Shown here: one piece after another, positions 1 through 8,128 of the stretch | How the letters are laid out: each line of letters starts with the position of its first letter | How positions within the stretch are numbered: the first letter of the stretch is position 1 | DNA from: Oscillospiraceae bacterium | GTDB taxonomy: Bacteria; Bacillota; Clostridia; Saccharofermentanales; Saccharofermentanaceae | Assembly: GCA_902775565.1 (NCBI GenBank) | Contig: CACYMP010000001.1 | Coordinates: 186,001-250,000, forward strand | Length of the DNA stretch: 64,000 nucleotides | Direction: 5' to 3' | Notes under the pieces: model-generated | Database searches by the model: none | What the model saw: the letters and a program-made list of their open reading frames with translations, nothing else | Told to the model about the DNA's origin: nothing | Program-made: the position numbers and the translations under genes

Positions 1-1916
1 TTACCGAGATAGCAGATAAAGAGACAGCCGAAGCGGTCCTTTCTTCAGGTACGCTCAGGTCAGCCGTTCATATGAACATACTCGAATACCTTCTTAAGAG
101 AGGCAAATGCAGCAGAAAGGAACTTCAGACTGCCGTATCTGCTTCTGCCGCCCAGGTTAAAGCGGTGGAAGAGAAAGGCCTTATCAGGTTTACCAAGGAG
201 ATAAGCAGTGAGGATTACGACCGTACCGCAGCATCGATCCTTGAAGATGTTCCGACCGACGGCAAGTTCTCGGAGGTCTATGACCTTAACGATGAGCAGA
301 CAGAAGCGGTAAGGAAGATAGCGGGAGAAGACGGCAGGACAGCCGCCGGAACGCATCTTCTGTTCGGAATAACGGGAAGCGGCAAGACCGAGGTGTATCT
401 CAAGTGCGCCCAGAAGGTCATTGACGCCGGAGGAACAGTTCTTTATCTGGTGCCCGAGATCTCATTGACACCGCAGACCATAAGCTGGATCAAAGGACGC
501 CTCGGAGGCGTAGTTGCCGTGCTTCACAGCAGGCTTACGGACAGACAGAGATTTTCGCAGTGGGAGATGATCAGGACCGGTAAGGCTAAGGTTGTCGTCG
601 CGCCGAGAAGCGGAGTCTTCGCGCCTGCGGAGAATATCAGTCTGATAATCATAGATGAGGAGCACGACGGATCGTACAAGTCCGAGTCGCACCCGAGGTA
701 TTCCGCAAGGGATGTAGCCCGTATGAGAGCGAAAAAGAACGGGGCGGCTCTGGTGCTCGGTTCGGCCACGCCTTCGGTAGAGAGCTTCTATGCGGCCGAA
801 AAGAAGGTGTTTGACCTTATAGAGCTTAAGTCACGCGCAAGGACACAGGCGATACTGCCTGAGATCGTTCCTGTCGATATGAAAGAGCAGGTCAAGCTTG
901 GTGCGGGCGATATTCTTTCCATACCGCTCAGACAGGCGATGGCCGTTGCTTTTTCGCAGAAGAAGCAGGCTATCCTTTTCCTTAACAGAAGGGGCTATGC
1001 AAGAACGCTCGTGTGCGAGGACTGCGGAAAACCGGTAAGCTGCGTCAACTGTTCTGTCGGAATGACGCTTCATAACAACAGAAGGACAGGTTCGCAGAGC
1101 CTGATCTGCCATTACTGCGGATACATGATAAATGCCTCGGAAGCACAGTGTTCTTTCTGCGGCGGCAATCATTTCACGAGAGCCGGATTCGGAACGCAGC
1201 AGCTTGAGTCTTTGCTCTCTGAAGTATTCCCGCATGAAAAAGTCCTGAGGATGGACCAGGACACGACGGTGTCGCCCGGTGCGCACAGGGAGATCATAGA
1301 AAGATTTGCCAGAAAGGAAGCATCGATCCTTATCGGTACGCAGATGATAGCAAAAGGCCTGGATTTCCCCGACTGTACCGTTGTCGGAATATTAGGTGCG
1401 GATCTCATGATCGCGGCTTCATCCTACAGGGCTTCCGAGAGGGCATTCCAGCTTATAACGCAGGCAGCGGGCAGGGCAGGAAGAGGCGATGATCCCGGCA
1501 AAGTATTCATACAGAGTTATAACCCGGACAATCCTTTGTTCAGATATGCGTGCACGCAGGATTACAGGGCTTTCTACGATACGGAGATCGCTTACAGGCA
1601 GAAAATGTCGCTGCCGCCTTTTAAAGCTATAGGAGAGATCGTACTTTCGCTTGAGGACGAATCAAGCCTTCAGGAGAGGGGAAGAGACCTTTATCACTAT
1701 CTGTCTGACTTCCTTTCATACCAGGACAGCTCATACGGTTTTGAGCTCTACGGACCTGTACCCGCGGTGATCTACGAACTCCGCGGAAAATACCGTCTTA
1801 GCTTTATCCTGAAAGCTTCGAACAAGTCGGCTATCAATGCCGTTTTCAGACGCGTTATGGAAGATTTCGACCATGTCAGGTACCCGCTGTCTTACGACAA
1901 CGATCCGTCGGGCTGA
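1..1916 (+). CDS. priA: Primosomal protein N' (replication restart helicase PriA), 5' end missing
   Basis: PriA is a 3'-5' superfamily 2 DNA helicase that reloads the replicative helicase at stalled forks. The frame is open from the first base of the window, so the ATG at 72 is internal and the N-terminal DNA-binding part lies upstream; family members are usually 730-830 residues and about 637 are visible. Walker A GSGKT lies near nt 375, the DEEH box near nt 655. Eight cysteines in CxxC pairs between nt 1015 and 1165 form the family's zinc-binding insert, and the C-terminal helicase motifs (GTQMIAKG, QAAGRAGRG) follow at nt 1340-1490. The gene ends at TGA 1914-1916. Identification is firm; only the missing start is unknown. 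Confidence 0.96.
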   Translation, partial: TEIADKETAEAVLSSGTLRSAVHMNILEYLLKRGKCSRKELQTAVSASAAQVKAVEEKGLIRFTKEISSEDYDRTAASILEDVPTDGKFSEVYDLNDEQTEAVRKIAGEDGRTAAGTHLLFGITGSGKTEVYLKCAQKVIDAGGTVLYLVPEISLTPQTISWIKGRLGGVVAVLHSRLTDRQRFSQWEMIRTGKAKVVVAPRSGVFAPAENISLIIIDEEHDGSYKSESHPRYSARDVARMRAKKNGAALVLGSATPSVESFYAAEKKVFDLIELKSRARTQAILPEIVPVDMKEQVKLGAGDILSIPLRQAMAVAFSQKKQAILFLNRRGYARTLVCEDCGKPVSCVNCSVGMTLHNNRRTGSQSLICHYCGYMINASEAQCSFCGGNHFTRAGFGTQQLESLLSEVFPHEKVLRMDQDTTVSPGAHREIIERFARKEASILIGTQMIAKGLDFPDCTVVGILGADLMIAASSYRASERAFQLITQAAGRAGRGDDPGKVFIQSYNPDNPLFRYACTQDYRAFYDTEIAYRQKMSLPPFKAIGEIVLSLEDESSLQERGRDLYHYLSDFLSYQDSSYGFELYGPVPAVIYELRGKYRLSFILKASNKSAINAVFRRVMEDFDHVRYPLSYDNDPSG

Positions 1917-1980
1917 GATAACGGCGGAAGAGTCCTGATTGTACGTGTCCTGAGTACAATTGTGCACCCTCTGGGCATAA

Positions 1981-2010
1981 TTGACTATAAGCAATTCTTG
2001 ATGTTAAAAT
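1981..2010 (+). promoter_or_regulatory. Probable sigma-A promoter of the dapA operon
   Basis: TTGACT at 1981-1986 is followed after 18 bp by TAAAAT at 2005-2010. A TG at 2002-2003 makes it an extended -10. It lies in the only sizeable gap between priA and dapA, and the predicted transcript would start near 2017, 40 nt before the dapA ATG. Read from sequence only. Confidence 0.65.
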
Positions 2011-2057
2011 TCCCTAGTGAATCCAGTATGATTCTAATATTTTAAGGAGGCATTCCC

Positions 2058-2963
2058 ATGTCCAAGCCTGTTTTTGTCGGCGCCGGAGTTGCGATCATTA
2101 CACCATTTTTCGAGAACGGCGACGTAAATTTCAAGGAACTTGAGAGAATGATCGAATTCGAGATCGAGAACGGTATCGATTCCATCATTATTTGTGGCTC
2201 CACAGGTGAAGCTGCCACTATGACCGATGAAGAGCACGAGGCTGCAATAAAGTGCGCGATCGATACAGTCGCAGGACGCGTTCCCGTTATCGCAGGAACC
2301 GGTTCCAATGATACAGCCTATTGCCTTGATCTCTCTAAGCGTGCGGATAAGCTTGGCGCTGATGCGCTCCTTCTGGTTACTCCATATTACAACAAGTGCA
2401 CTCAGGAAGGTCTTTACCGTAATTACAAGGCGGTTGCTGACGCAGTGTCATGCCCGATCATCCTTTACAACGTGCCTTCAAGAACGAACGTTAACATCAC
2501 ACCGGAACTTCTCTACAGACTATCCGACTGCGAGAACATCGTCGGCGTAAAGGAGTGCAACTTTGCACAGGTCCCTGAGATCTACAGCCTCTGCGGAGAC
2601 AGATATGCAATGTATTCCGGTGAGGACGGACTTGCTGTTCCTATGGTATCGCTCGGTGCTAAGGGCGTTATCTCCGTTGTTGCAAACATCCTGCCCCGTG
2701 AGATGAGCCAGATGATCCATTCTTACATCGACGGCGATATCCAGAAGGCAAGAGATATGCAGATCAGCATGATCCCTCTTGTAAAGGCTCTGTTCTGCGA
2801 AGTTAACCCGATCCCCGTCAAAGAAGCAATGAACATTCTCGGATGGAACGCAGGTCCCTGCAGACTTCCTCTCTGCGAGATGAGCGAGGCTAACCACAAG
2901 AAGATGGTCGATGTCCTTGCTAAGTACGATACTTCCGCAACAGCAAAGTTTCTTGCTAAATAA
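2058..2963 (+). CDS. dapA: 4-hydroxy-tetrahydrodipicolinate synthase
   Basis: This enzyme condenses pyruvate with aspartate semialdehyde, the first committed step to diaminopimelate and lysine in the cytoplasm. At 301 residues it has normal length. The pyruvate-binding GSTGE motif is at residues 48-52, the catalytic tyrosine at 137 in YNVPSRTN, and the Schiff-base lysine at 165 in GVKE. AAGGAGG at 2044-2050 fixes the ATG. It is followed after 14 nt by dapB, so the two steps are co-transcribed. Codon use is that of a well-expressed gene. Confidence 0.97.
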   Translation: MSKPVFVGAGVAIITPFFENGDVNFKELERMIEFEIENGIDSIIICGSTGEAATMTDEEHEAAIKCAIDTVAGRVPVIAGTGSNDTAYCLDLSKRADKLGADALLLVTPYYNKCTQEGLYRNYKAVADAVSCPIILYNVPSRTNVNITPELLYRLSDCENIVGVKECNFAQVPEIYSLCGDRYAMYSGEDGLAVPMVSLGAKGVISVVANILPREMSQMIHSYIDGDIQKARDMQISMIPLVKALFCEVNPIPVKEAMNILGWNAGPCRLPLCEMSEANHKKMVDVLAKYDTSATAKFLAK

Positions 2964-2977
2964 TCAGGAGAAGTAAT

Positions 2978-3745
2978 ATGGTCAGAATATTCTTGAACGG
3001 ATGCTGCGGCAGAATGGGTCACACCATTGCGAATATGTGCAAGCGCGATGCTGACTACAGAATAGTCGCAGGCTGCGATGTCACGACATGTGACGATTTT
3101 ACCTTCCCGATCTATAACAATCCCCAGGACTGCACGGAAGAATTCGACGTTATCATCGATTTCTCGAATGCTCTTGCCGTTCCTGCTATCCTTAACTATG
3201 CCCTTACCGTTAAGAAGCCTTTCATCTGCTGCACGACGGCTCTTTCCGATGACACTGTCGCAGATATCTTAAAGGCTTCCGAGACGATCCCGGTATTCAA
3301 GTCCGCCAACATGAGCGTCGGCATCAATCTTATGATTGAGCTCGTAAAGAAGTGCACAAAGACTCTTTATCCCGAGTTCGATATCGAGATAGTCGAGGCA
3401 CACCATAACCGCAAGCTTGATGCTCCTTCAGGAACAGCCATGATGATCGCCAATGCGATCTCACAGGAGATCCCTGAGGAAGTCGACTATATCTATGACA
3501 GACAGAGCAGAAATGAAGCCCGCAAGAAGAATGAGATCGGAATCTCTTCTATCAGGGGCGGAAATATCGTCGGTGATCATGATGCCATGTTTATCAGTGA
3601 TGAAGAGATCCTTACCGTAAGCCACCGTGCAATGACCAGGGATGTCTTCGCCAAGGGTGCTCTTACCGCAGCAAGATTCATGTGCGGTAAAGATGCCGGT
3701 TACTATACAATGTCCGATGTAATCGCGGATGCAATAAAAGAATGA
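2978..3745 (+). CDS. dapB: 4-hydroxy-tetrahydrodipicolinate reductase
   Basis: DapB reduces the DapA product with NAD(P)H to tetrahydrodipicolinate. The 255-residue protein carries the Rossmann fingerprint GCCGRMG at residues 8-14 and the family's catalytic and substrate-binding block E-AHHNRKLDAPSGTA near residues 138-153. An AGGAG sits just before the ATG, and dapA is 14 nt upstream. A 15-nt palindrome (3745-3759) begins at the last base of its stop codon. Confidence 0.97.
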   Translation: MVRIFLNGCCGRMGHTIANMCKRDADYRIVAGCDVTTCDDFTFPIYNNPQDCTEEFDVIIDFSNALAVPAILNYALTVKKPFICCTTALSDDTVADILKASETIPVFKSANMSVGINLMIELVKKCTKTLYPEFDIEIVEAHHNRKLDAPSGTAMMIANAISQEIPEEVDYIYDRQSRNEARKKNEIGISSIRGGNIVGDHDAMFISDEEILTVSHRAMTRDVFAKGALTAARFMCGKDAGYYTMSDVIADAIKE

Positions 3746-3759
3746 CAAGTTTAACTTGT
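3745..3759. repeat. Small perfect palindrome at the dapB stop codon
   Basis: ACAAGT-TTA-ACTTGT, 6-bp arms with a 3-nt centre. It lies between the dapB stop and the yajC ribosome site. No T-run follows, so it is not a standard terminator. It could be a weak operator or an mRNA processing hairpin, or chance. Confidence 0.4.
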
Positions 3760-3779
3760 TATAGGGAGGTTTTGTTTAA

Positions 3780-4220
3780 ATGACAGATTTTATTCTCAGG
3801 GCAGGTGAAGCTGCCGGCAATGCAGGCACAGGAACCGGCATGAGTTCAGATGAAATGATGGGGACGACTTACGGATCGTTGATGTCTATCGGACTTTTAG
3901 TCCTCATGTTCGTCGTTTTTTATTTTATACTGATAAGACCACAGCGTAAGCGTGAGAAAGAACTCAAGGAAGAAGTAAGCAAGCTGTCAGTAGGCGACAG
4001 AGTCGTTACCATCGGCGGACTTGTAGGATTTGTAGCAAACATCAAGGATAACGAGATCACGATCTCAACATCTGCTGCAAATACACTTGTAACCTTCACC
4101 AAGAGTGCTATCTCTACTGTTACGAAGCGCGACAAGCTCAATCCTGACGGAACCGTCAAGAAAGAGCCTGCTTCCGAGAAGAAGGGCCTTTTCGGCAGCA
4201 AGAAGAAGGACGAGGAATAA
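3780..4220 (+). CDS. yajC: Sec translocase accessory subunit YajC
   Basis: YajC is a small single-span membrane protein that associates with SecDF next to the SecYEG channel. The 146-residue product has an outside N-terminal tail of about 35 residues, one hydrophobic span near 36-56, then the family's RPQRKREKE turn and a cytoplasmic domain that includes VGDRVVTIGGL. The C-terminus is a lysine/glutamate-rich tail. GGGAGGT at 3764-3770 fixes the start. In many bacteria yajC follows tgt; here tgt is 44 kb away and yajC sits between dapB and dnaG. Confidence 0.92.
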   Translation: MTDFILRAGEAAGNAGTGTGMSSDEMMGTTYGSLMSIGLLVLMFVVFYFILIRPQRKREKELKEEVSKLSVGDRVVTIGGLVGFVANIKDNEITISTSAANTLVTFTKSAISTVTKRDKLNPDGTVKKEPASEKKGLFGSKKKDEE

Positions 4221-4264
4221 CAGAAGGCCAAAGGTCAAGTCTGTTACCCGAATCAGTAACTATT

Positions 4265-4290
4265 CGGCCCGGACAATACCGGGCCGATTT
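4265..4290 (+). terminator. Hairpin between yajC and dnaG, probable weak terminator or attenuator
   Basis: CGGCCCGG at 4265-4272 pairs perfectly with CCGGGCCG at 4279-4286 across a 6-nt loop. Only a short run (ATTT) follows, so termination would be partial. It would lower transcription of dnaG relative to dapA-yajC. Confidence 0.5.
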
Positions 4291-4310
4291 AATTAAAGGA
4301 GAGACGGACA

Positions 4311-6272
4311 TTGGGACTCATTCCTGAGAGCGTGATCGATGATATTCTTCTCAAGGCTGACATCGAATCAGTCGTGGGAAGATATGTTTCACTCAGACGC
4401 AAGGGCTCTAACATGTGGGGCCTTTGCCCGTTCCATCACGAGAAGACACCGTCTTTCTCCGTAAATCCTTCAAAGGGGATTTATAAGTGCTTCGGCTGCA
4501 ACAAGGGCGGCAACGCCATCAACTTCATCATGGAGATGGAGCATTTAAGCTATCCCGAAGCGATCAGATATCTAGGCGGCATCTACGGTGTTGACATCCC
4601 TGATACGAGAGACGATAAGGGCGGTGATGCCGGCAGGGAGAAGAGAGAGCGTGTTAAGGCTCTGCTTACCGAAGCCGCCAAATTCTACTATCACCAGTTT
4701 AACGATGAGAATACAGGTGTTCCTGCAAGAGAATATGCAAAGAAGCGCGCTCTCGATAAGCAGACGCTCGATCATTTTGGCATCGGATATTCTCCTGCGA
4801 GCTGGGAAGCCACAAGAGATTATCTTTCGGGTAAAGGCTATACCGAAGAAGAGATGCTTGATTCAGGCATCTTCAAGAAGTCAGAGAAGACAGGGAAGAT
4901 ATTTGATCTTTTCAGAGGAAGGCTCATGTTCCCGATCTTTGATTCATTCGGCAACATAATTGCTTTCGGCGGCCGTTCGCTGGGCAGTGAGATGCCTAAA
5001 TACATCAATTCTCCCGATTCACTCGTTTACAACAAACAGAATCATCTTTATGCCTTGAACTTTGCAAAGAAAGAACAGTCCAAGCAGCTTATCGTCGTTG
5101 AGGGCTACATGGATGCCATCGCGATGCATAAGGCCGGTTTCCGCAATACCGTAGCCGCACTCGGCACTTCATTTACCGACAGCCAGCTCAAGCTTTGTGC
5201 AAGATACTGTGAGGAGGTTGTTTTCTTCTTTGATGCCGACGGTGCAGGCCAGAAGGCCGCAATCCGCGCTATCAAGATGATGCTTGCTTATCTTACCAAG
5301 CTTTCCGGCATCAAGATCAGGATAAAGATCGCCAAGGTCCCTGACGGCAAGGACCCGGATGAATTTATCCGCGTCAACGGAGCCGAGAAGTTTGCTGAAG
5401 TGGTCAAGAATGCTCTTTATGTAGAGGACTATCTCCTTGACAGGGCGTATAACGACAACTATGACGACAAGGGTATAGACAAGGGCAGATACCAGGATGA
5501 TATATGCCTTTACGGTTCATGGATCCCTGATGAGATCAAGCGTTCCACTATGGCTAATGAAGCTGCCAAAGTGCTGGGTGCCAACCCTGCAGCGGTACTT
5601 AACCGTATGAACAGCCTTGCAGAGAACGAGGGACAAAGAGAGTCTCTGATGCAGGCGAGGGAGATCGCAAGGCAGAAGGAGAATGATCTCAAGAGCCGCA
5701 ATACCGCTCCGGACGAAGATATACCCGAGCCGGCCGATAACGATGCGCCCCCGGAAGAAGCGCCCGAACAGGATAATATCTATGCAGTAGTCGATACGGC
5801 ATCTGATGATGAGCTTAAGCTTTTTGCGTATGCCATCTCGCTCGGTCCTGTCCTCGCCGATCAGAAGAAGATAGCTATAGAGGACGTGTTAAGACCTGAC
5901 GATTTCTCGGGAGATTCCATGAAGGCGCTCGTAAAGAGCTTCCTTTCGGTATTCGATGCCAAGCGCGGTGTTTCTTTTGCGAGGATGAGCGATTTCTTCA
6001 GACGCGTTACCATTAACGGAGCGGCAGCCGAGGATGTCATGTACAGGGAATGCACCAGGGCTGATCAGGCGGAAGATGTCACGGTCAAGAAGGATTATTA
6101 TCTCGGATACCTTTATAAGATAAGGATCTCGAGAGTTAACGAAATAGAAGAATCTTTGATCTCGCGCAGGATGTATGCTTCCTCGCAGGAAGAAAGAGAC
6201 GCTATAGACAAGAAGCTCTCCAGCCTGTGCGATTATAAGGTCAAGATGAGAAATAAGCTCGAGGAGCTGTGA
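4311..6272 (+). CDS. dnaG: DNA primase
   Basis: DnaG makes RNA primers for replication and works with the DnaB-type helicase. The CHC2 zinc finger uses C39, H42, C60 and C63. The TOPRIM domain has VVEGYMD near residues 262-268 and the metal-binding DADGAG near 307. The C-terminal helicase-interaction domain follows an acidic, proline-rich linker around residues 465-495. The start codon is TTG at 4311, supported by AAAGGAGAG at 4295-4303 and by alignment with the family N-terminus. At 653 residues it is slightly longer than usual because of the linker. It overlaps trmK by one base. Confidence 0.97.
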   Translation: MGLIPESVIDDILLKADIESVVGRYVSLRRKGSNMWGLCPFHHEKTPSFSVNPSKGIYKCFGCNKGGNAINFIMEMEHLSYPEAIRYLGGIYGVDIPDTRDDKGGDAGREKRERVKALLTEAAKFYYHQFNDENTGVPAREYAKKRALDKQTLDHFGIGYSPASWEATRDYLSGKGYTEEEMLDSGIFKKSEKTGKIFDLFRGRLMFPIFDSFGNIIAFGGRSLGSEMPKYINSPDSLVYNKQNHLYALNFAKKEQSKQLIVVEGYMDAIAMHKAGFRNTVAALGTSFTDSQLKLCARYCEEVVFFFDADGAGQKAAIRAIKMMLAYLTKLSGIKIRIKIAKVPDGKDPDEFIRVNGAEKFAEVVKNALYVEDYLLDRAYNDNYDDKGIDKGRYQDDICLYGSWIPDEIKRSTMANEAAKVLGANPAAVLNRMNSLAENEGQRESLMQAREIARQKENDLKSRNTAPDEDIPEPADNDAPPEEAPEQDNIYAVVDTASDDELKLFAYAISLGPVLADQKKIAIEDVLRPDDFSGDSMKALVKSFLSVFDAKRGVSFARMSDFFRRVTINGAAAEDVMYRECTRADQAEDVTVKKDYYLGYLYKIRISRVNEIEESLISRRMYASSQEERDAIDKKLSSLCDYKVKMRNKLEEL

Positions 6273-6967
6273 TGATACGACTTTCTTCCAGGCTTTCCGC
6301 TGTTTTTGATCAGGTCGCAGAGGCCCGTAAGGATCTTGGCCCCGGAAGAGTCATAGATGTAGGTTCAGATCACGGACTGTTGGCGGTATCATGCCTTGAG
6401 AACGGCATTGCGACTGAGGCTGTTTGTACCGAGATACATCAGGGCCCTGCCGGTCATTCAAAGGAAGCGCTCAAGGAAGCCGGATTTGAAGACCGTTCCT
6501 GTGTTTATGTGACCGACGGCCTTAACGGGATAAGCCTGAAGCCGGGCGATATAGTGGTTATCGCGGGCATGGGCGGTCTTAATATCATTGATATTGTCAC
6601 AAGATGTATCGCTTCGGAGACTCCGGAACTCTTAAAGCAGGTCAGGTTCATCATCCAGCCACAGAAATCAGTAAATCTGGTAAGGAAATTCTTTGCACAG
6701 AAAGGTTTTGACTTTGATGACGAGTCCGTGTGCACTGACAGAGATTTCTTTTATAATATTATGCGTATGAGCTACAGCGGTATCTCTTACGAACTCGGGG
6801 CCTACAAAGAGTGTTACGGCGTTCTGCTCCCTGATAAGGAGGCGGCGGGGGACGCTCTGGTAAAAGCTTATTTTGCCCATCTTGATGAAGTTTTCGAGAT
6901 CAGGTCAAGAAGCGACCTTGTTGTAAGGGAAGCCTTGAATGAAAGGAACGGACATGAGAATAAGTGA
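6272..6967 (+). CDS. trmK: tRNA (adenine(22)-N1)-methyltransferase
   Basis: TrmK methylates N1 of A22 in some bacterial tRNAs using S-adenosylmethionine. Motif I reads DVGSDHG near residues 29-35, the typical GSDH form of this family. VVIAGMGG near residue 92 is motif IV. I chose the ATG at 6272, overlapping the dnaG stop as TGATG, rather than the GTG one codon upstream. In Bacillota the order dnaG-sigA-trmK-nif3 is common; sigA is absent here. Confidence 0.92.
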   Translation: MIRLSSRLSAVFDQVAEARKDLGPGRVIDVGSDHGLLAVSCLENGIATEAVCTEIHQGPAGHSKEALKEAGFEDRSCVYVTDGLNGISLKPGDIVVIAGMGGLNIIDIVTRCIASETPELLKQVRFIIQPQKSVNLVRKFFAQKGFDFDDESVCTDRDFFYNIMRMSYSGISYELGAYKECYGVLLPDKEAAGDALVKAYFAHLDEVFEIRSRSDLVVREALNERNGHENK

Positions 6968-7718
6968 TGTGACCGGTTTTCTCGACGAATGTTTTCCGAG
7001 AGAGAACGCTATGGACTATGACAATAACGGTATCTTGGCAGGCTATCCCGACAGGGCGGTGACGGCGGTCGTGCTGTCGCTCGATCTTACAGGCAAGGCG
7101 ATCGAATGCGCAAGACAGTCGGGTGCGGACCTGATAATAACTCACCACCCGATAATCTTCGGCGGTATCAACACTTTGAATACCGAGACCTACAAGGGCC
7201 GCATCCTGACAGACGTTATCAGGAACGGCATCACATGCTACGCATGCCATACGAATCTCGACATGACGGATGAATACGGCAACCTCGCGATCGCAAAGGC
7301 TTTAGGTGCTGAAGATGCAAAGCATCTTGAAGGAACCGGATGCGGCGTTGTATTTGAGACGAAGGAAGAAAGCCTTCATGAATTTGCTTCAAAGGTCAGG
7401 AAAGCTCTCATGGCAAGCGGCATCATCACGATCAATGATCCCTCGAATAAAGTTAAGAAGGTTTTTGCCCAGGGCGGAGCATTTGATGAGGACAGCATTC
7501 CCGCGATCCTCGCAAACGGCGTGGATACGGTTGTATCGGGCGAGATAAAGCATCACGTATGCGTCGAGCTTGAAGAGTGCGGAGTCAATTCGGTTATCGC
7601 CGGTCACTCGGCTACGGAGCAGATATATCTCGAAAAGCTCAGGGAAACGCTTTCAGAAAAGTTCCCCAGCATCAAATTCATTGTGAATTATAACAACGAA
7701 AAGGCTTCTGTCATTTAA
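6954..7718 (+). CDS. Nif3-like dinuclear metal centre protein (DUF34)
   Basis: Members bind two metal ions in a toroidal hexamer; some are annotated as GTP cyclohydrolase I type 2, but the cellular role is unsettled. At 254 residues this is the short form, without the PII-like insert found in Bacillus YqfO. Metal ligands visible are HH at 64-65, H99 and D103 in HTNLD, and the C-terminal GHSATE. The ATG at 6954 has AAAGGA at 6942-6947; the in-frame ATG at 6939 has no ribosome site. It overlaps trmK by 14 nt, which suggests coupled translation. Confidence 0.9.
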   Translation: MRISDVTGFLDECFPRENAMDYDNNGILAGYPDRAVTAVVLSLDLTGKAIECARQSGADLIITHHPIIFGGINTLNTETYKGRILTDVIRNGITCYACHTNLDMTDEYGNLAIAKALGAEDAKHLEGTGCGVVFETKEESLHEFASKVRKALMASGIITINDPSNKVKKVFAQGGAFDEDSIPAILANGVDTVVSGEIKHHVCVELEECGVNSVIAGHSATEQIYLEKLRETLSEKFPSIKFIVNYNNEKASVI

Positions 7719-7737
7719 CAGGGGTTTTGAGTATAAT
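7708..7737 (+). promoter_or_regulatory. Probable promoter of the RNase P RNA gene
   Basis: A perfect TATAAT at 7732-7737 is preceded after 18 bp by CTGTCA at 7708-7713 (4 of 6 matches to TTGACA). The -35 lies within the end of nif3. Transcription would start near 7744, just before the first RNase P helix, which fits a stable RNA promoter. Confidence 0.6.
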
Positions 7738-7748
7738 AGCTATGTTTT

Positions 7749-8091
7749 CCCGCAGACCGAGACAATCGCGGGCGCCATCGGGCGAAAGTCCGGCGCATGA
7801 GGAAAGTCCGGGCTCCACAGGACAGGATGCCGGGTAACTCCCGGTGAAGGCAACTTTAAGGAAAGTGCAACAGAAAAGAAAACCGCCCGCAAGGGTAAGG
7901 ATGAAAAGGCGAGGTAAGAGCTCACCGGCGCTTTGGAGACTTAGCGGCCTTGTAAACCCCATCCGGAGCAACGTCGAGGAAACAGGCATAACCGTTGTCC
8001 GCGGGCCTGAGGAGACGGCTCGAGCCATGCAGAAATGTATGGCCTAGATAGATGATTGTCATATACAGAACCCGGCTTACCGGTCTGCGTG
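7749..8091 (+). ncRNA. rnpB: RNase P RNA, bacterial type A
   Basis: This is the catalytic RNA that trims tRNA 5' leaders. The conserved GAGGAAAGTCCGGGCTCC block is near 7799-7816, ACAGAAA near 7869, the internal GTAAGAGCTCACCG block near 7914, and the 3' AGAACCCGGCTTAC near 8067. Helix P1 closes the molecule: CGCAGACCG at 7751-7759 pairs perfectly with CGGTCTGCG at 8081-8089. The layout is type A, as is usual in Clostridia, not the type B of Bacillus. The exact ends are estimated from P1. No clear terminator follows. Confidence 0.96.
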
Positions 8092-8128
8092 AAAACTTAA
8101 TTGTGATTAATATTTGGAGGTATGCATC

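Noticed and set aside
1917..2057. tRNA or small RNA in the priA-dapA gap
   Set aside because: No cloverleaf or strong hairpin is seen; the gap is explained by the dapA promoter and leader.
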